Positions 7,590 through 17,000 of a DNA stretch of 64,000 bases are shown here, piece by piece. The DNA is from Clostridium sp. CAG:590. Its GTDB lineage: Bacteria; Bacillota; Clostridia; Lachnospirales; Lachnospiraceae. The notes beneath the pieces were generated by a model. It worked only from the letters and a program-made list of their open reading frames with translations, made no database searches and had not been told where the DNA came from. Position 1 is the first letter of the stretch, and every line of letters starts with the position of its first letter. The position numbers and the translations under genes were made by a program. The stretch lies in NCBI GenBank assembly GCA_000431135.1, contig HF987885.1, positions 45,843 through 109,842 on the forward strand, read 5' to 3'.

Positions 7590-9233
7590 ATGAACAAATT
7601 CCACAATAAAGGTGTAACATTCTTTGAGATTGTTATTGCTGTTGCAATTTTTGCAATTCTGATGTGCCCGATCGTAGCAAAATTAATTGAGGCGATGAAG
7701 ATATCGGATTCTGCCAAGGTTGCACAGAATAAATATGAATTAGCAGAGAACTTGATTGAAAATGTTAAGAATTCTTCTGATTTTATGCCGGAACAAACAG
7801 TAGCGGCAACGTCGACTGCGTTGCCGGAATATTCCTTGACGAAAGCGACAACGAATAGCTTTCTGACAGAGATTACAGATGGAAGTGTAACAAAGTATCC
7901 AAATTCTTCTGACTCTACAGTTCATGTGGCAAAGTATAAACAATCAGATGGAACGGAAACGGAGATACCATACAGTGATTATGTGTTAACCGGCAAGTCA
8001 AAGGTTGGAAAACAAAAAAAAGATTGTTATTATGCGATATCTGTAAGTAATGAAGGGTATGCTGCGTTACAGTCGGAAGGAAAGCTTGTTGATAACCCGA
8101 ATAATTCTACGTTGTCAACAATTGAGAATCTGGATGCGAATAAAGTTGCATTAATTAACGGAACAATCGGTAACTATGATTCCACTGTTACCAATGCATT
8201 TATGTCGCAGAAGTTGGATATCTTAAAAGTCGGTGACAGGAATCGTTGGGAACAGTATACCAAGCAGCAGGCAGAGATTGTTGCATTCCCGAATGATACA
8301 GTTACCCGTGTAATTGAGGTTTCGATCAAGAGTGATAACGGAGATAAAGCGAGTGGTAAGAGAAAATATACGGTGACTTGTAAGTTACGGTATATGGAGA
8401 ATACAAACATCAAATTAAAAGATGGAATCTATGCCGGTAAGAGTTTGAAGGAGTATTTGGAACCAATTGAATATGTACCTTATGAGAAGACATTTACCGG
8501 AAAGCTTCCTCACATATATCTGATGTATAATCCATGCTTATATAATAGTAATTATATGGCGGAAGATTATATTGTATTAGATACTTCACAGATGGATCCG
8601 ACAGAGGCGGATGATGCAAAATCAAAAGTTGAGATGTATGTAATTGAGACTGCAGAACAATTTTCGGATACTGCCGCAGCTGCTTATAAAGAGGCCTACA
8701 AAGAAGTAACAGGAAAAGATGTAAGTGATGCTGCAACCAAATATTTGATGAACAATAAGACAATTCGGGATCGTTCGGATGTTAAGATCAATATTATTGG
8801 TGCAACTACGGCAACATCAAATGCATCCAAATATGTGACAATTTATAATAACTTTAATATTGATCCGGCTACAGATATGAATTTGCCGGATACGGTGTCC
8901 AGTTATGCAAGTTTACCGAACAATTCACCGCTGAAGGAGTCTTTGGATAAAGCTTATCAGGATGGATTGACAGATAATAATAAGAAAAACAGTAACGTTG
9001 TATTAACCAATCAGTATCCGAACGATATGTTAGAAAATGCTCATCCAACGTATTATGAGATGTCAACAAGACAGATTAAAAAATTGGAGAGTGCAAAATC
9101 AGCGGCTTCGCCGTTGTATGATGTAAAAATATATTTGTCAGATACGGCATTTGATACATCGGATTATAGTTCTTTACAGGCACAGTTAAAGTCTATGACA
9201 CCAACAATTTCAGGAACGAAGGGAGGAAACTGA
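7590..9233 (+). CDS. Large type IV pilin-like protein with Glu5 (minor pilin)
   Basis: A 547-residue protein with a class III signal: NKG, then VTFFEIVIAVAIFAIL, so Glu at +5 and a single hydrophobic helix. The rest is a large polar extracellular domain that I cannot assign. A GTG at 7578 is possible, but the ATG at 7590 gives the short leader usual for prepilins. It sits between PilO and three further pilin-like genes, as minor or priming pilins do. Its exact counterpart (PilV or PilI-like) cannot be decided by eye. Confidence 0.8.
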   Translation: MNKFHNKGVTFFEIVIAVAIFAILMCPIVAKLIEAMKISDSAKVAQNKYELAENLIENVKNSSDFMPEQTVAATSTALPEYSLTKATTNSFLTEITDGSVTKYPNSSDSTVHVAKYKQSDGTETEIPYSDYVLTGKSKVGKQKKDCYYAISVSNEGYAALQSEGKLVDNPNNSTLSTIENLDANKVALINGTIGNYDSTVTNAFMSQKLDILKVGDRNRWEQYTKQQAEIVAFPNDTVTRVIEVSIKSDNGDKASGKRKYTVTCKLRYMENTNIKLKDGIYAGKSLKEYLEPIEYVPYEKTFTGKLPHIYLMYNPCLYNSNYMAEDYIVLDTSQMDPTEADDAKSKVEMYVIETAEQFSDTAAAAYKEAYKEVTGKDVSDAATKYLMNNKTIRDRSDVKINIIGATTATSNASKYVTIYNNFNIDPATDMNLPDTVSSYASLPNNSPLKESLDKAYQDGLTDNNKKNSNVVLTNQYPNDMLENAHPTYYEMSTRQIKKLESAKSAASPLYDVKIYLSDTAFDTSDYSSLQAQLKSMTPTISGTKGGN

Positions 9234-9236
9234 TAA

Positions 9237-12200
9237 ATGATGAAAAAGATCAAGAAAAAGCTGAATAATCAGGGTAATACATTTATCATGGTTGTAGTTT
9301 CCTTATCGTTTCTTGCAATTTTAACAGCTTCTTTGCTTGTTGCAATTGCATTGTGCTATCGTTTGAAGATTATGGATATTAACTCGCGGGATAACTTCTA
9401 TTATCTGGAACAGGCAATGGATGAGATATATGCGGGTGTCGGTAAAGATGCAATGGATAATCTGAATCAGGCATATTCTGACACATTGGAAGTCATTGTA
9501 TATTATGATACTGACAGTAAGTCTTATGTAACGATGGATAATGAAGTTGCAAATAGAATTATGAAAAAGACTTACATGAAACTGGTCAAGGATAAAGCAA
9601 CCAGTAAATATACTACCAAGGATGAGGCATTAGCAAGAATCAAGAGCTTTATATCGAATCCATATGATGCATCAACAAATGCAGAAGGTGTACAGTGTAC
9701 GATTGCTAATGTGGATCTGAGTGAAAAAGATAATGACAATCTTACGATTTTGAATCTTGAGTTAAGTCGTACAGCAAAATATTCAGCGACCGGATTGGGA
9801 CAGAGAGGTAAGACGGATTCTTTTACACAGAAGATTTCTACAGATCTTGTAATTGGAGAACCGCAGTTTGATGTGTCGTTTAATACAATCGAAGCATCAT
9901 TGAATGATCTGTTTTCATTTTCTATGATTGCGGATAAAGGTGTTGATATCCGCAATGCATATAAGGTAAATGTTGCAGGTGATATCTATGCGGCATCTGA
10001 TTTCTATAATAAAGATTATAATGGAACAACGAATAAGACCATTGGAGATTCAACAAGTAATCTGTATACGAAATTGAAAAACAAAATAAACGAGCCATCT
10101 ACGGATCCGACATCAAAGGATAAAGCAGCAGAAGAAGTTGAAAAATATAAAGTTAAGATTTCTTCCAAAGAAGATAACAATGCAAACGGAGTGCAGGAAA
10201 CAAGCATGTATTCCGGCATTTATATGAGCAATTCCAATGTTGTTATCACTGCAAGTAAACTGATTGTCCCAGGTACAATTGCAGCAATGAATACATCTAC
10301 ATTGACGGTCAGTGGTGTTAATGGCAATCGTGTCGGTAAGACAGATATCTGGGCTGACAGCATTGTATTAGGTGGTTATTCTTTGAAAAAAGCAGGAAAG
10401 ACATTAGTTGGTTCTGATGTGTCATTGAATGCAAATTGTTATATTTCTGATGACTTGGAAGTAAATGCAACCGGAGCAAAGGTTGCAGTTATCGGAACGT
10501 ATTATGGATATAATAATTCAACAACTGACACAAGATCATTTACTACACCGTTCTTAAATGCAAATGGTGTTGCAAATGGTAAGACATGGAATGCAGAGAA
10601 AGATCAATATCAGACAGGTCAGGCTCATTATAACAGTAGTGCGGTTATCCTGAATGGTGAGAATGCAACATTGGATCTTAAAGATGTTACTTCAATGTAT
10701 ATTGCCGGTCAGTCTTATATCGAGATGTCAAAAGATACAACAACGACAGAAGAAGATAAAGAATATTCTTATACAACAGTAGATGAGAATAACAATGATG
10801 TTGTCAAGACGGATACAGAAGAAAATGTTGAGGTTAAGACATTTACTTATCTGAGTAAGGGTGTTCAAAAGAACAAAGATGGTTCAACCAGAACAGATCC
10901 AAGTGGTAATCCGTTAGAAGATAATTATACATCTACCGGAACAAACAGTAATCAGGAATTTACAGCGATTCAGGACTATAAGACCGGTGAGGCTGTATCT
11001 ATTAAGAGTAATCAGTTAGCCTATATTCCACCTAGTGCAATTATGACGGATAATAATGGTAATTATTATGTCACTATGCCGGAAGGTTTATGGGAAGTGG
11101 AACCATTTAACACATGGACAAATGCGGAGAGAAAGAGCCTGAAAGAAACACTCGGATATGTACCTGTTATCAAAACGGTTGTGTCTGGTAATACGAACTA
11201 TTTCTTTGACTTCAGTAAGATTAATGAAGTTAAGAACGGAACATTAAGTCCGGTTAAGATGAATGAGTTCATTGCAGCATATAGTGAAGTGTTTACAGAT
11301 GGATCAAAATCTGCAGCAGCATCTTATCTTACAGACATTACGGATTATGAAAACTTCAAGGTGAAATTATTAAATCTTCCAACAGAAGTGAATTCGAATA
11401 AGACAGATTATGATAAGATTTATTCAAATGCGGCTTTGACAGTTAAGAATGGAACAACCTTTAATATTCGGGCAAAGGGTGAATCCATTGATGCATTATT
11501 AGCAGCAGCAGATACAATCAATAAGAATGATGCTGTGAAAGCAGGCGAGACTGTAGACGAGAACGGAAACGTTGTGAAAGCACCGGAAACTATTGAGGTT
11601 ACAGATACAAATGGTAATAAGAAGTCAAACAGTACATGGGGTAATGGTGTTACACTTGCAACTAGTGTTACACAGAATTTACAGAGCCAGTATCGTGAGA
11701 TGAAATTATTATTAACAACACAGTCAAAGGATTCAACAGGTGTTGAAGTAGCACATGATATTGCAGAAAGTGCAATCACGCCAATTAATTATTTCTTTAA
11801 GTTTTCTTTATTTGGCACAAATTTAAAGATAGATGATATTTCCAATAAAAATGTGGAAAAATCCGGATACGGAATCTGGACCAATAAGGGTGATGTGACG
11901 ATTACAGAGTCAGATGGTGTGAATATTAAGGGCATGATTATCTGTAGAGGTGACGTTAAATTTGATTCAAAGGTCAAGAGCTTTGAGGGTATTATTGTTA
12001 CCGGTGGTAAAATATACGTTGACCATGATATGGACTTTGTAGCAAACGAAGAGGTTATCAAAGGACTACTGCGTACTTGTGAAGAAAACCGTAAGGAAAA
12101 GCCGGAGTATGAACAGATCTTAAAGTTATTCCGCAGCTATGGTGGTAATGAGTCACAGGATGAATTGACAAATCTTGATAATTCAGAATCTGCTACGAAT

Positions 12201-12290
12201 ATCAGTACAGTGCAATTTGCGGATATTCTGGAGTTTAGCAACTGGAAGAAGAACGTAGATGATGTTAGTTCAGCAGAGTCAGGCAACTAG
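9237..12290 (+). CDS. Giant pilin-like protein lacking Glu5 (PilX/GspK-like candidate)
   Basis: A 1,017-residue protein starting with a basic leader NNQG and a hydrophobic stretch NTFIMVVVSLSFLAILTASL. The position equivalent to +5 is Met, not Glu. In type II secretion the tip pseudopilin GspK is the large minor member that lacks Glu5, so a tip role is plausible. The remainder is a Thr/Asn/Asp-rich surface-type domain with a beta-helix-like run of short strands near residues 300-400 and 880-920 (GDVTITESDGVNIKGMIIC). The ATG overlaps the end of the previous gene by context and has GGGAGG upstream. Confidence 0.7.
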   Translation: MMKKIKKKLNNQGNTFIMVVVSLSFLAILTASLLVAIALCYRLKIMDINSRDNFYYLEQAMDEIYAGVGKDAMDNLNQAYSDTLEVIVYYDTDSKSYVTMDNEVANRIMKKTYMKLVKDKATSKYTTKDEALARIKSFISNPYDASTNAEGVQCTIANVDLSEKDNDNLTILNLELSRTAKYSATGLGQRGKTDSFTQKISTDLVIGEPQFDVSFNTIEASLNDLFSFSMIADKGVDIRNAYKVNVAGDIYAASDFYNKDYNGTTNKTIGDSTSNLYTKLKNKINEPSTDPTSKDKAAEEVEKYKVKISSKEDNNANGVQETSMYSGIYMSNSNVVITASKLIVPGTIAAMNTSTLTVSGVNGNRVGKTDIWADSIVLGGYSLKKAGKTLVGSDVSLNANCYISDDLEVNATGAKVAVIGTYYGYNNSTTDTRSFTTPFLNANGVANGKTWNAEKDQYQTGQAHYNSSAVILNGENATLDLKDVTSMYIAGQSYIEMSKDTTTTEEDKEYSYTTVDENNNDVVKTDTEENVEVKTFTYLSKGVQKNKDGSTRTDPSGNPLEDNYTSTGTNSNQEFTAIQDYKTGEAVSIKSNQLAYIPPSAIMTDNNGNYYVTMPEGLWEVEPFNTWTNAERKSLKETLGYVPVIKTVVSGNTNYFFDFSKINEVKNGTLSPVKMNEFIAAYSEVFTDGSKSAAASYLTDITDYENFKVKLLNLPTEVNSNKTDYDKIYSNAALTVKNGTTFNIRAKGESIDALLAAADTINKNDAVKAGETVDENGNVVKAPETIEVTDTNGNKKSNSTWGNGVTLATSVTQNLQSQYREMKLLLTTQSKDSTGVEVAHDIAESAITPINYFFKFSLFGTNLKIDDISNKNVEKSGYGIWTNKGDVTITESDGVNIKGMIICRGDVKFDSKVKSFEGIIVTGGKIYVDHDMDFVANEEVIKGLLRTCEENRKEKPEYEQILKLFRSYGGNESQDELTNLDNSESATNISTVQFADILEFSNWKKNVDDVSSAESGN

Positions 12291-12301
12291 GGGGTGTTCG
12301 G

Positions 12302-12868
12302 ATGAAGAGAAGTAATAAGGGATATTCTTTAGTTGAATTGTTGATCGTAATTGCAATTATGGCAATTCTTTCCGGTGTGGCAGTTGTTTCTGTTGGATTG
12401 ATCAAGCAGGCAAGAGCGAGAGATGCTGTTCAAAGTTTTAATTCCCAACTGACAAGTACCTGGTTACAGACCAAGGCGATTGGAGAAAAACAAGACAGTA
12501 TGTATATGAAAGTTGTCAGAAACGGAAATCAGGCTGATTTTACGATCAGCCTGTATGACGGAACGACGAAGAAGGATTTATCCGGCGGCACGGTTGATAA
12601 CAATGGACATGTGACTGCTGAGACAGGTAATATTACATTAAGCAAATATATTACGATTACATATACACCGTCAGATGCGGATCAGTTGGAATCCGGATAT
12701 GGCAATGATAAAGGTACTGATGGCAGCGGTCAGTGGTATATCAAATTTGATAAAGCAACCGGTGCTGTACTAAAAGGTGCAGGAAAGTATGTATTTACTG
12801 ATACCAAAGGTGATCTTGTCTCGACAGTGTATCTGGATGCGGCAACCGGTAACCATTATATTAAGTAG
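12302..12868 (+). CDS. Type IV pilin-like minor pilin (GspH/FimT size)
   Basis: A 188-residue prepilin: leader MKRSNKG, then YSLVELLIVIAIMAILSGVA with Glu5. Length and hydrophobic helix match small minor pilins. It is 11 bp after the giant Glu5-less protein and 13 bp before a PilW-like gene, so it is co-translated in the minor-pilin block. The C-terminal domain is polar and I do not recognise a specific family. Confidence 0.85.
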   Translation: MKRSNKGYSLVELLIVIAIMAILSGVAVVSVGLIKQARARDAVQSFNSQLTSTWLQTKAIGEKQDSMYMKVVRNGNQADFTISLYDGTTKKDLSGGTVDNNGHVTAETGNITLSKYITITYTPSDADQLESGYGNDKGTDGSGQWYIKFDKATGAVLKGAGKYVFTDTKGDLVSTVYLDAATGNHYIK

Positions 12869-12881
12869 GAGGGGATAGCAT

Positions 12882-14003
12882 ATGAAGAAGAATCGAGGTT
12901 TTTCATTGATTGAATTATTGATTGCTATCACCATTCTTGCAATCATAATGGTAATGATCAGTGGATTTATGACATCTACAGTGAATTCACATACAAAGAA
13001 TCGTAGAGAGATGCAGGTACAGGATGAAGCAATGCGGATCTATTCGCAGGTTGCAGATATGATTATGCAGGCTACATATGTGAGAATTACTTCTGCAGAT
13101 GGAGAAGCCTATCAGTATAATAAGACGGACAAGAAGTTTGAGCAAGTGACACCAACGGTTTCGTTGAAACAGACTTTTGTACCGGATAATTATTGCAACT
13201 ATGAATTGAATGGTCAATATGCAGATCGTAAGGTGATCGTAGATTATAAGACCTATAATCTGGTTGATGAGAACAATAAGGTTTATCCGAATGCCGGACC
13301 TGAGCAGACACCGGTTCCGCGTAATGATCTTGTGGATAAAGAAGACATAACCAATAATGTTGGTTTGCAGTCATTTCGTGCATTGTATCAGCAAGATACC
13401 ACAGATCCGGATAAGTATAATAGTTATTATATAAAACCGGAATATATTTATATTGAGTATAGTGATGCATATACGAAAGCAACAACGACAGAAGAGTCTG
13501 ACAATGGTACACTTGTTAACAAGGTAACAGACACACAACAGTCGAGAAAATGCTTAATCCTAAAATATGACGAGACATCACGTAAATTATATATGTATCG
13601 TTACACGGGTACAGCAGATGTGCCGAAAACAGTAGGATATTACGAAGCAAAAGATTTGTTGGAATCACAGATTATGACAGATGATCAGACGGGTTATATA
13701 TCAGATAAGATTAAATATTTATACTTAACAGCCAGACCGGATGATAATTCACTTGAACTTGCACTTCAGATCGAAGACGCAAAGAATGAAGGCTTTGTTT
13801 ATAATCTGAAAGAAACAGTAAACATTCGTAATAATAATGTATTGACAGTAAAACCACAGTTGAAACGTAAGAAGATTAACAGTACAACAGGTGGATCGGG
13901 TAGTGGTGGCTCTGGTACACCTTCGGAAGGTGGTGGCGGTTCAGTTACTCCTCCTGAAGATGGCGGTGGATCGGCTACGCCTCCGGGTGAAGATGGAAAT
14001 TGA
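12882..14003 (+). CDS. PilW/GspJ-like minor pilin with Gly/Pro-rich tail
   Basis: A 373-residue prepilin: leader MKKNRG, then FSLIELLIAITILAIIMVMI with Glu5, followed by the SxxxxxREMQVQDEAMRIYSQ helix that PilW/GspJ-type proteins share. The last 40 residues are a Gly/Ser/Pro/Glu tail with repeated GGGSxTPPEDG-like units. This is probably a flexible spacer, since it has no LPxTG or charged membrane tail for sortase. The ribosome site is GGAGGGG. Confidence 0.83.
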   Translation: MKKNRGFSLIELLIAITILAIIMVMISGFMTSTVNSHTKNRREMQVQDEAMRIYSQVADMIMQATYVRITSADGEAYQYNKTDKKFEQVTPTVSLKQTFVPDNYCNYELNGQYADRKVIVDYKTYNLVDENNKVYPNAGPEQTPVPRNDLVDKEDITNNVGLQSFRALYQQDTTDPDKYNSYYIKPEYIYIEYSDAYTKATTTEESDNGTLVNKVTDTQQSRKCLILKYDETSRKLYMYRYTGTADVPKTVGYYEAKDLLESQIMTDDQTGYISDKIKYLYLTARPDDNSLELALQIEDAKNEGFVYNLKETVNIRNNNVLTVKPQLKRKKINSTTGGSGSGGSGTPSEGGGGSVTPPEDGGGSATPPGEDGN

Positions 14004-14059
14004 TGGAACATGACACAATTTATTAACAAAATGTTGTTAATTAGAAAAGGAGAAAGGAT

Positions 14060-17000
14060 ATGCTGAAAAACAAAAAAGGATTTCTGATTACAATTACATT
14101 ATTGATAATTGCTGTCATGGGTGGTTCTGCAATCGCATATACACTTGCAGGAAACGGTGGCAAAGAATCAGAAACCATTAAGACAGAAGTGAATCAGTCA
14201 TCGGCATCCTTATCCGGTAATCTTGGCTTTATGGAGTATGTGTCAAATATTGATTTAATTATTGAAGACTCTAATAATAGCAGTAGTTACCGGTATAAGA
14301 TCGTGCATGTAGTACCAAAGAGTAATCAGAGTACTACCGTATCGAAATATGTATCTGATGATGTGTTCCGTACTTTGGTAATTAATGGTAATAAGGAAAG
14401 AGACGCTGAAATGCCAAAGGATCGAGTATCTGTTACAAGATTGGAGTTGGATTCTAATGTGAAAACAACAACTGCAATTGGTGATAATACGGCAGGTCAG
14501 ATATTAGGAGCGGCAGATTTAATCTATATCGAATCACCGGATTATAATTCTTATCGGGGTAAGATGTCAGATGATATTTACTTGTATTTATCCGGTACTT
14601 ATCTTAGCAAGAATAATAAACCAATGATTCTTGATAAAGTGAGTGAGAATACGACAGCAGATGAGGAATTAGTGACAAATTCAACAAAAGCGTTTGTTAA
14701 TGAAGTTGCGGATAACTATATCTATTCGCCGGTATTTGCATGGCCGACCAATAATGCTGGAGATGCAATGCAGAGCGCAGATGACTTCTTTGCAGGTAAA
14801 GATAAATCAAACTTCTTCCAGTTTGTTGTAAGTGATGAGCAGCCGGCTTCCGGTAAAGTGTTATGTTTAACCGGTGGCGGATCAGGCAACAATTGGATTG
14901 CACAGAATTTTGTGCAAGATAATATTGCTAAGATATATTATGGTAAAGCGGATAATTTTCCAGATGAATTTGAACTTACTAATCTGGATATCTCAGCTTT
15001 GACATCAGACTATCTGGATAATAACAAATTTGATTTTATCATCATTGAAAACAGTTCTATGGATTCAGTATTATCAGATGATGTCTACCAGAAGTTAGTT
15101 ACTTTGGCAAATGGTAAGCAATACATTATTTTTGATGGCACAAATGTCATTGAAAAGAAGAATGATGAGGGCGGTAACAATTACCTTAAGTTATTGGAAA
15201 GTGCAAGCGGATCAAATTCATCGAGAATGTTAGTAGTTGACAACGGATTCTTTGATGGTGCTGCAAGAAAGAAAGATGGAGCAAAGAAGATTGCTGATTT
15301 GATCAATGGTACCAATTATCGTGATTCTGATAATTCAGGAAGAAACGGTAAGAAGTTCCGTGTGTTAGAGATTCAGCCTTGTTATCCGATTGATCTTGCC
15401 AGAGCTGAGAAGAAGAGTTCTATGAGTAATAATGTTTCAAAAGCAGGACTCAAGGGTAATTATTATACAGATCCGGAAGCAAACCGGAAGAGTATGGGCA
15501 AGACAGTAGATGAAGTAGACAGTAAGGATGAATATTATGCGTTTGAGCTGTCTGTAGCAAAGATTGCAGCTGCAACCGGGTTGAAATCTACACAGATTGA
15601 AGTAGATAGCATGTCAACAGATGAATTTATATCAACAAAGGATGTTGTATTAGATACTTATGATCTGGTCTATATTGGTGGTAATGCTTCGGCATATCTT
15701 CCTTTGGAACTTACATTTGATTACCGAGGCGAGCAGGGTGTAATTCCGAATGCACTCAGAATGTATATGGAGCATAAGTTTGTAACCTCTTTTGTAATGT
15801 ATACACATACAGGATCTGCTTACAAATTAAATACAATTGGTTCTTATAATAGCTCCGGTGGTGATGATTACATTCCGGCTAATTATGAAACTGCAGTTCC
15901 TTATGGACAGCTTGGAAATGAAAGAACTTCTACGGTTATGAATGGTAATGATCTGACATATTCCAAATATCAGGAATTGATTGATTATATCGATGCAGGT
16001 ATGCCAATTATTTTTAGTGATGATATTTCAAAAGCATTTGAGAAGATTTATAATAAATCCAGATTAGAAAAATTAGCAGAACATGATATTGATCCGGATA
16101 GTAACATATATAGTCTCTTAGATTATGCATATAAGAAGTATAAGCCTTCTGCATATGCAGGTGTAGATGATAAGGTAGATACAAGTGCAGCATCTGCGGT
16201 GAATATTGTATGGAAATTTGATAAGTCAAGTGAGCGTAAACAGGAAAAACGGTATAAGAATACCGGAAATATTGCAGATAAAGATGCAAAATATGATTAT
16301 CTGACTTTGTTCTCAACAAACAGTCAGCAACAGATTTATACAGTTATTCAGAATGCAGCAACTAGACCAAGTCTGAAGATTGTAGATGCACCATTAGATT
16401 ATGAGCGTGGTAATGAATTGACATATAATACGAAGAAAGATAACTGTATGAACATCAAGGTTAAACTTGTATGTAAGTCAACGGATAAAGCTCAGAAATA
16501 TGCAATTCGTTTGTATGTAGATAAGAATGGAAATGGATTGTATGGTGGTAATGATGATGCAGATGAGCTGGAGGATGAACTGGTTGCAGGTAAGAACAAC
16601 AGTATAATTGTTGATGTTCCGGCTTATCAGGATGGAAGAACTGTTACTTCTCCTGAAGTCACATTGACATATAATTTTGAAATGGATGATTTCTACGGAA
16701 TCGTGAATTGGAAAGCAGAAGCGGTATTGATTGACGGTAATAGTACAACGACAACCGCAACTGCCAGAAATTCAACACAGTGTGATGTGAAACGCGGATA
16801 TGCATATTTTAAGCGTGAAGACAATGTAGAGAAGAAGGATGTACGTATTCTTCAGGTTATGCCAATTCAGAATTCTACGGCATCAAAAACAGATTTAGGC
16901 GCACAGGATCTGCATACATTATATATGTGTACAGAATGTCAGATGGCAGGATTTAAAGCAAAATATAATCTGTACTCTTTGGGTGGAGACAACTTGTATT

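Noticed and set aside
13900..14003. Sortase or anchoring signal at the end of the PilW-like protein
   Set aside because: Only a Gly/Pro-rich tail; no LPxTG, hydrophobic segment or basic end.
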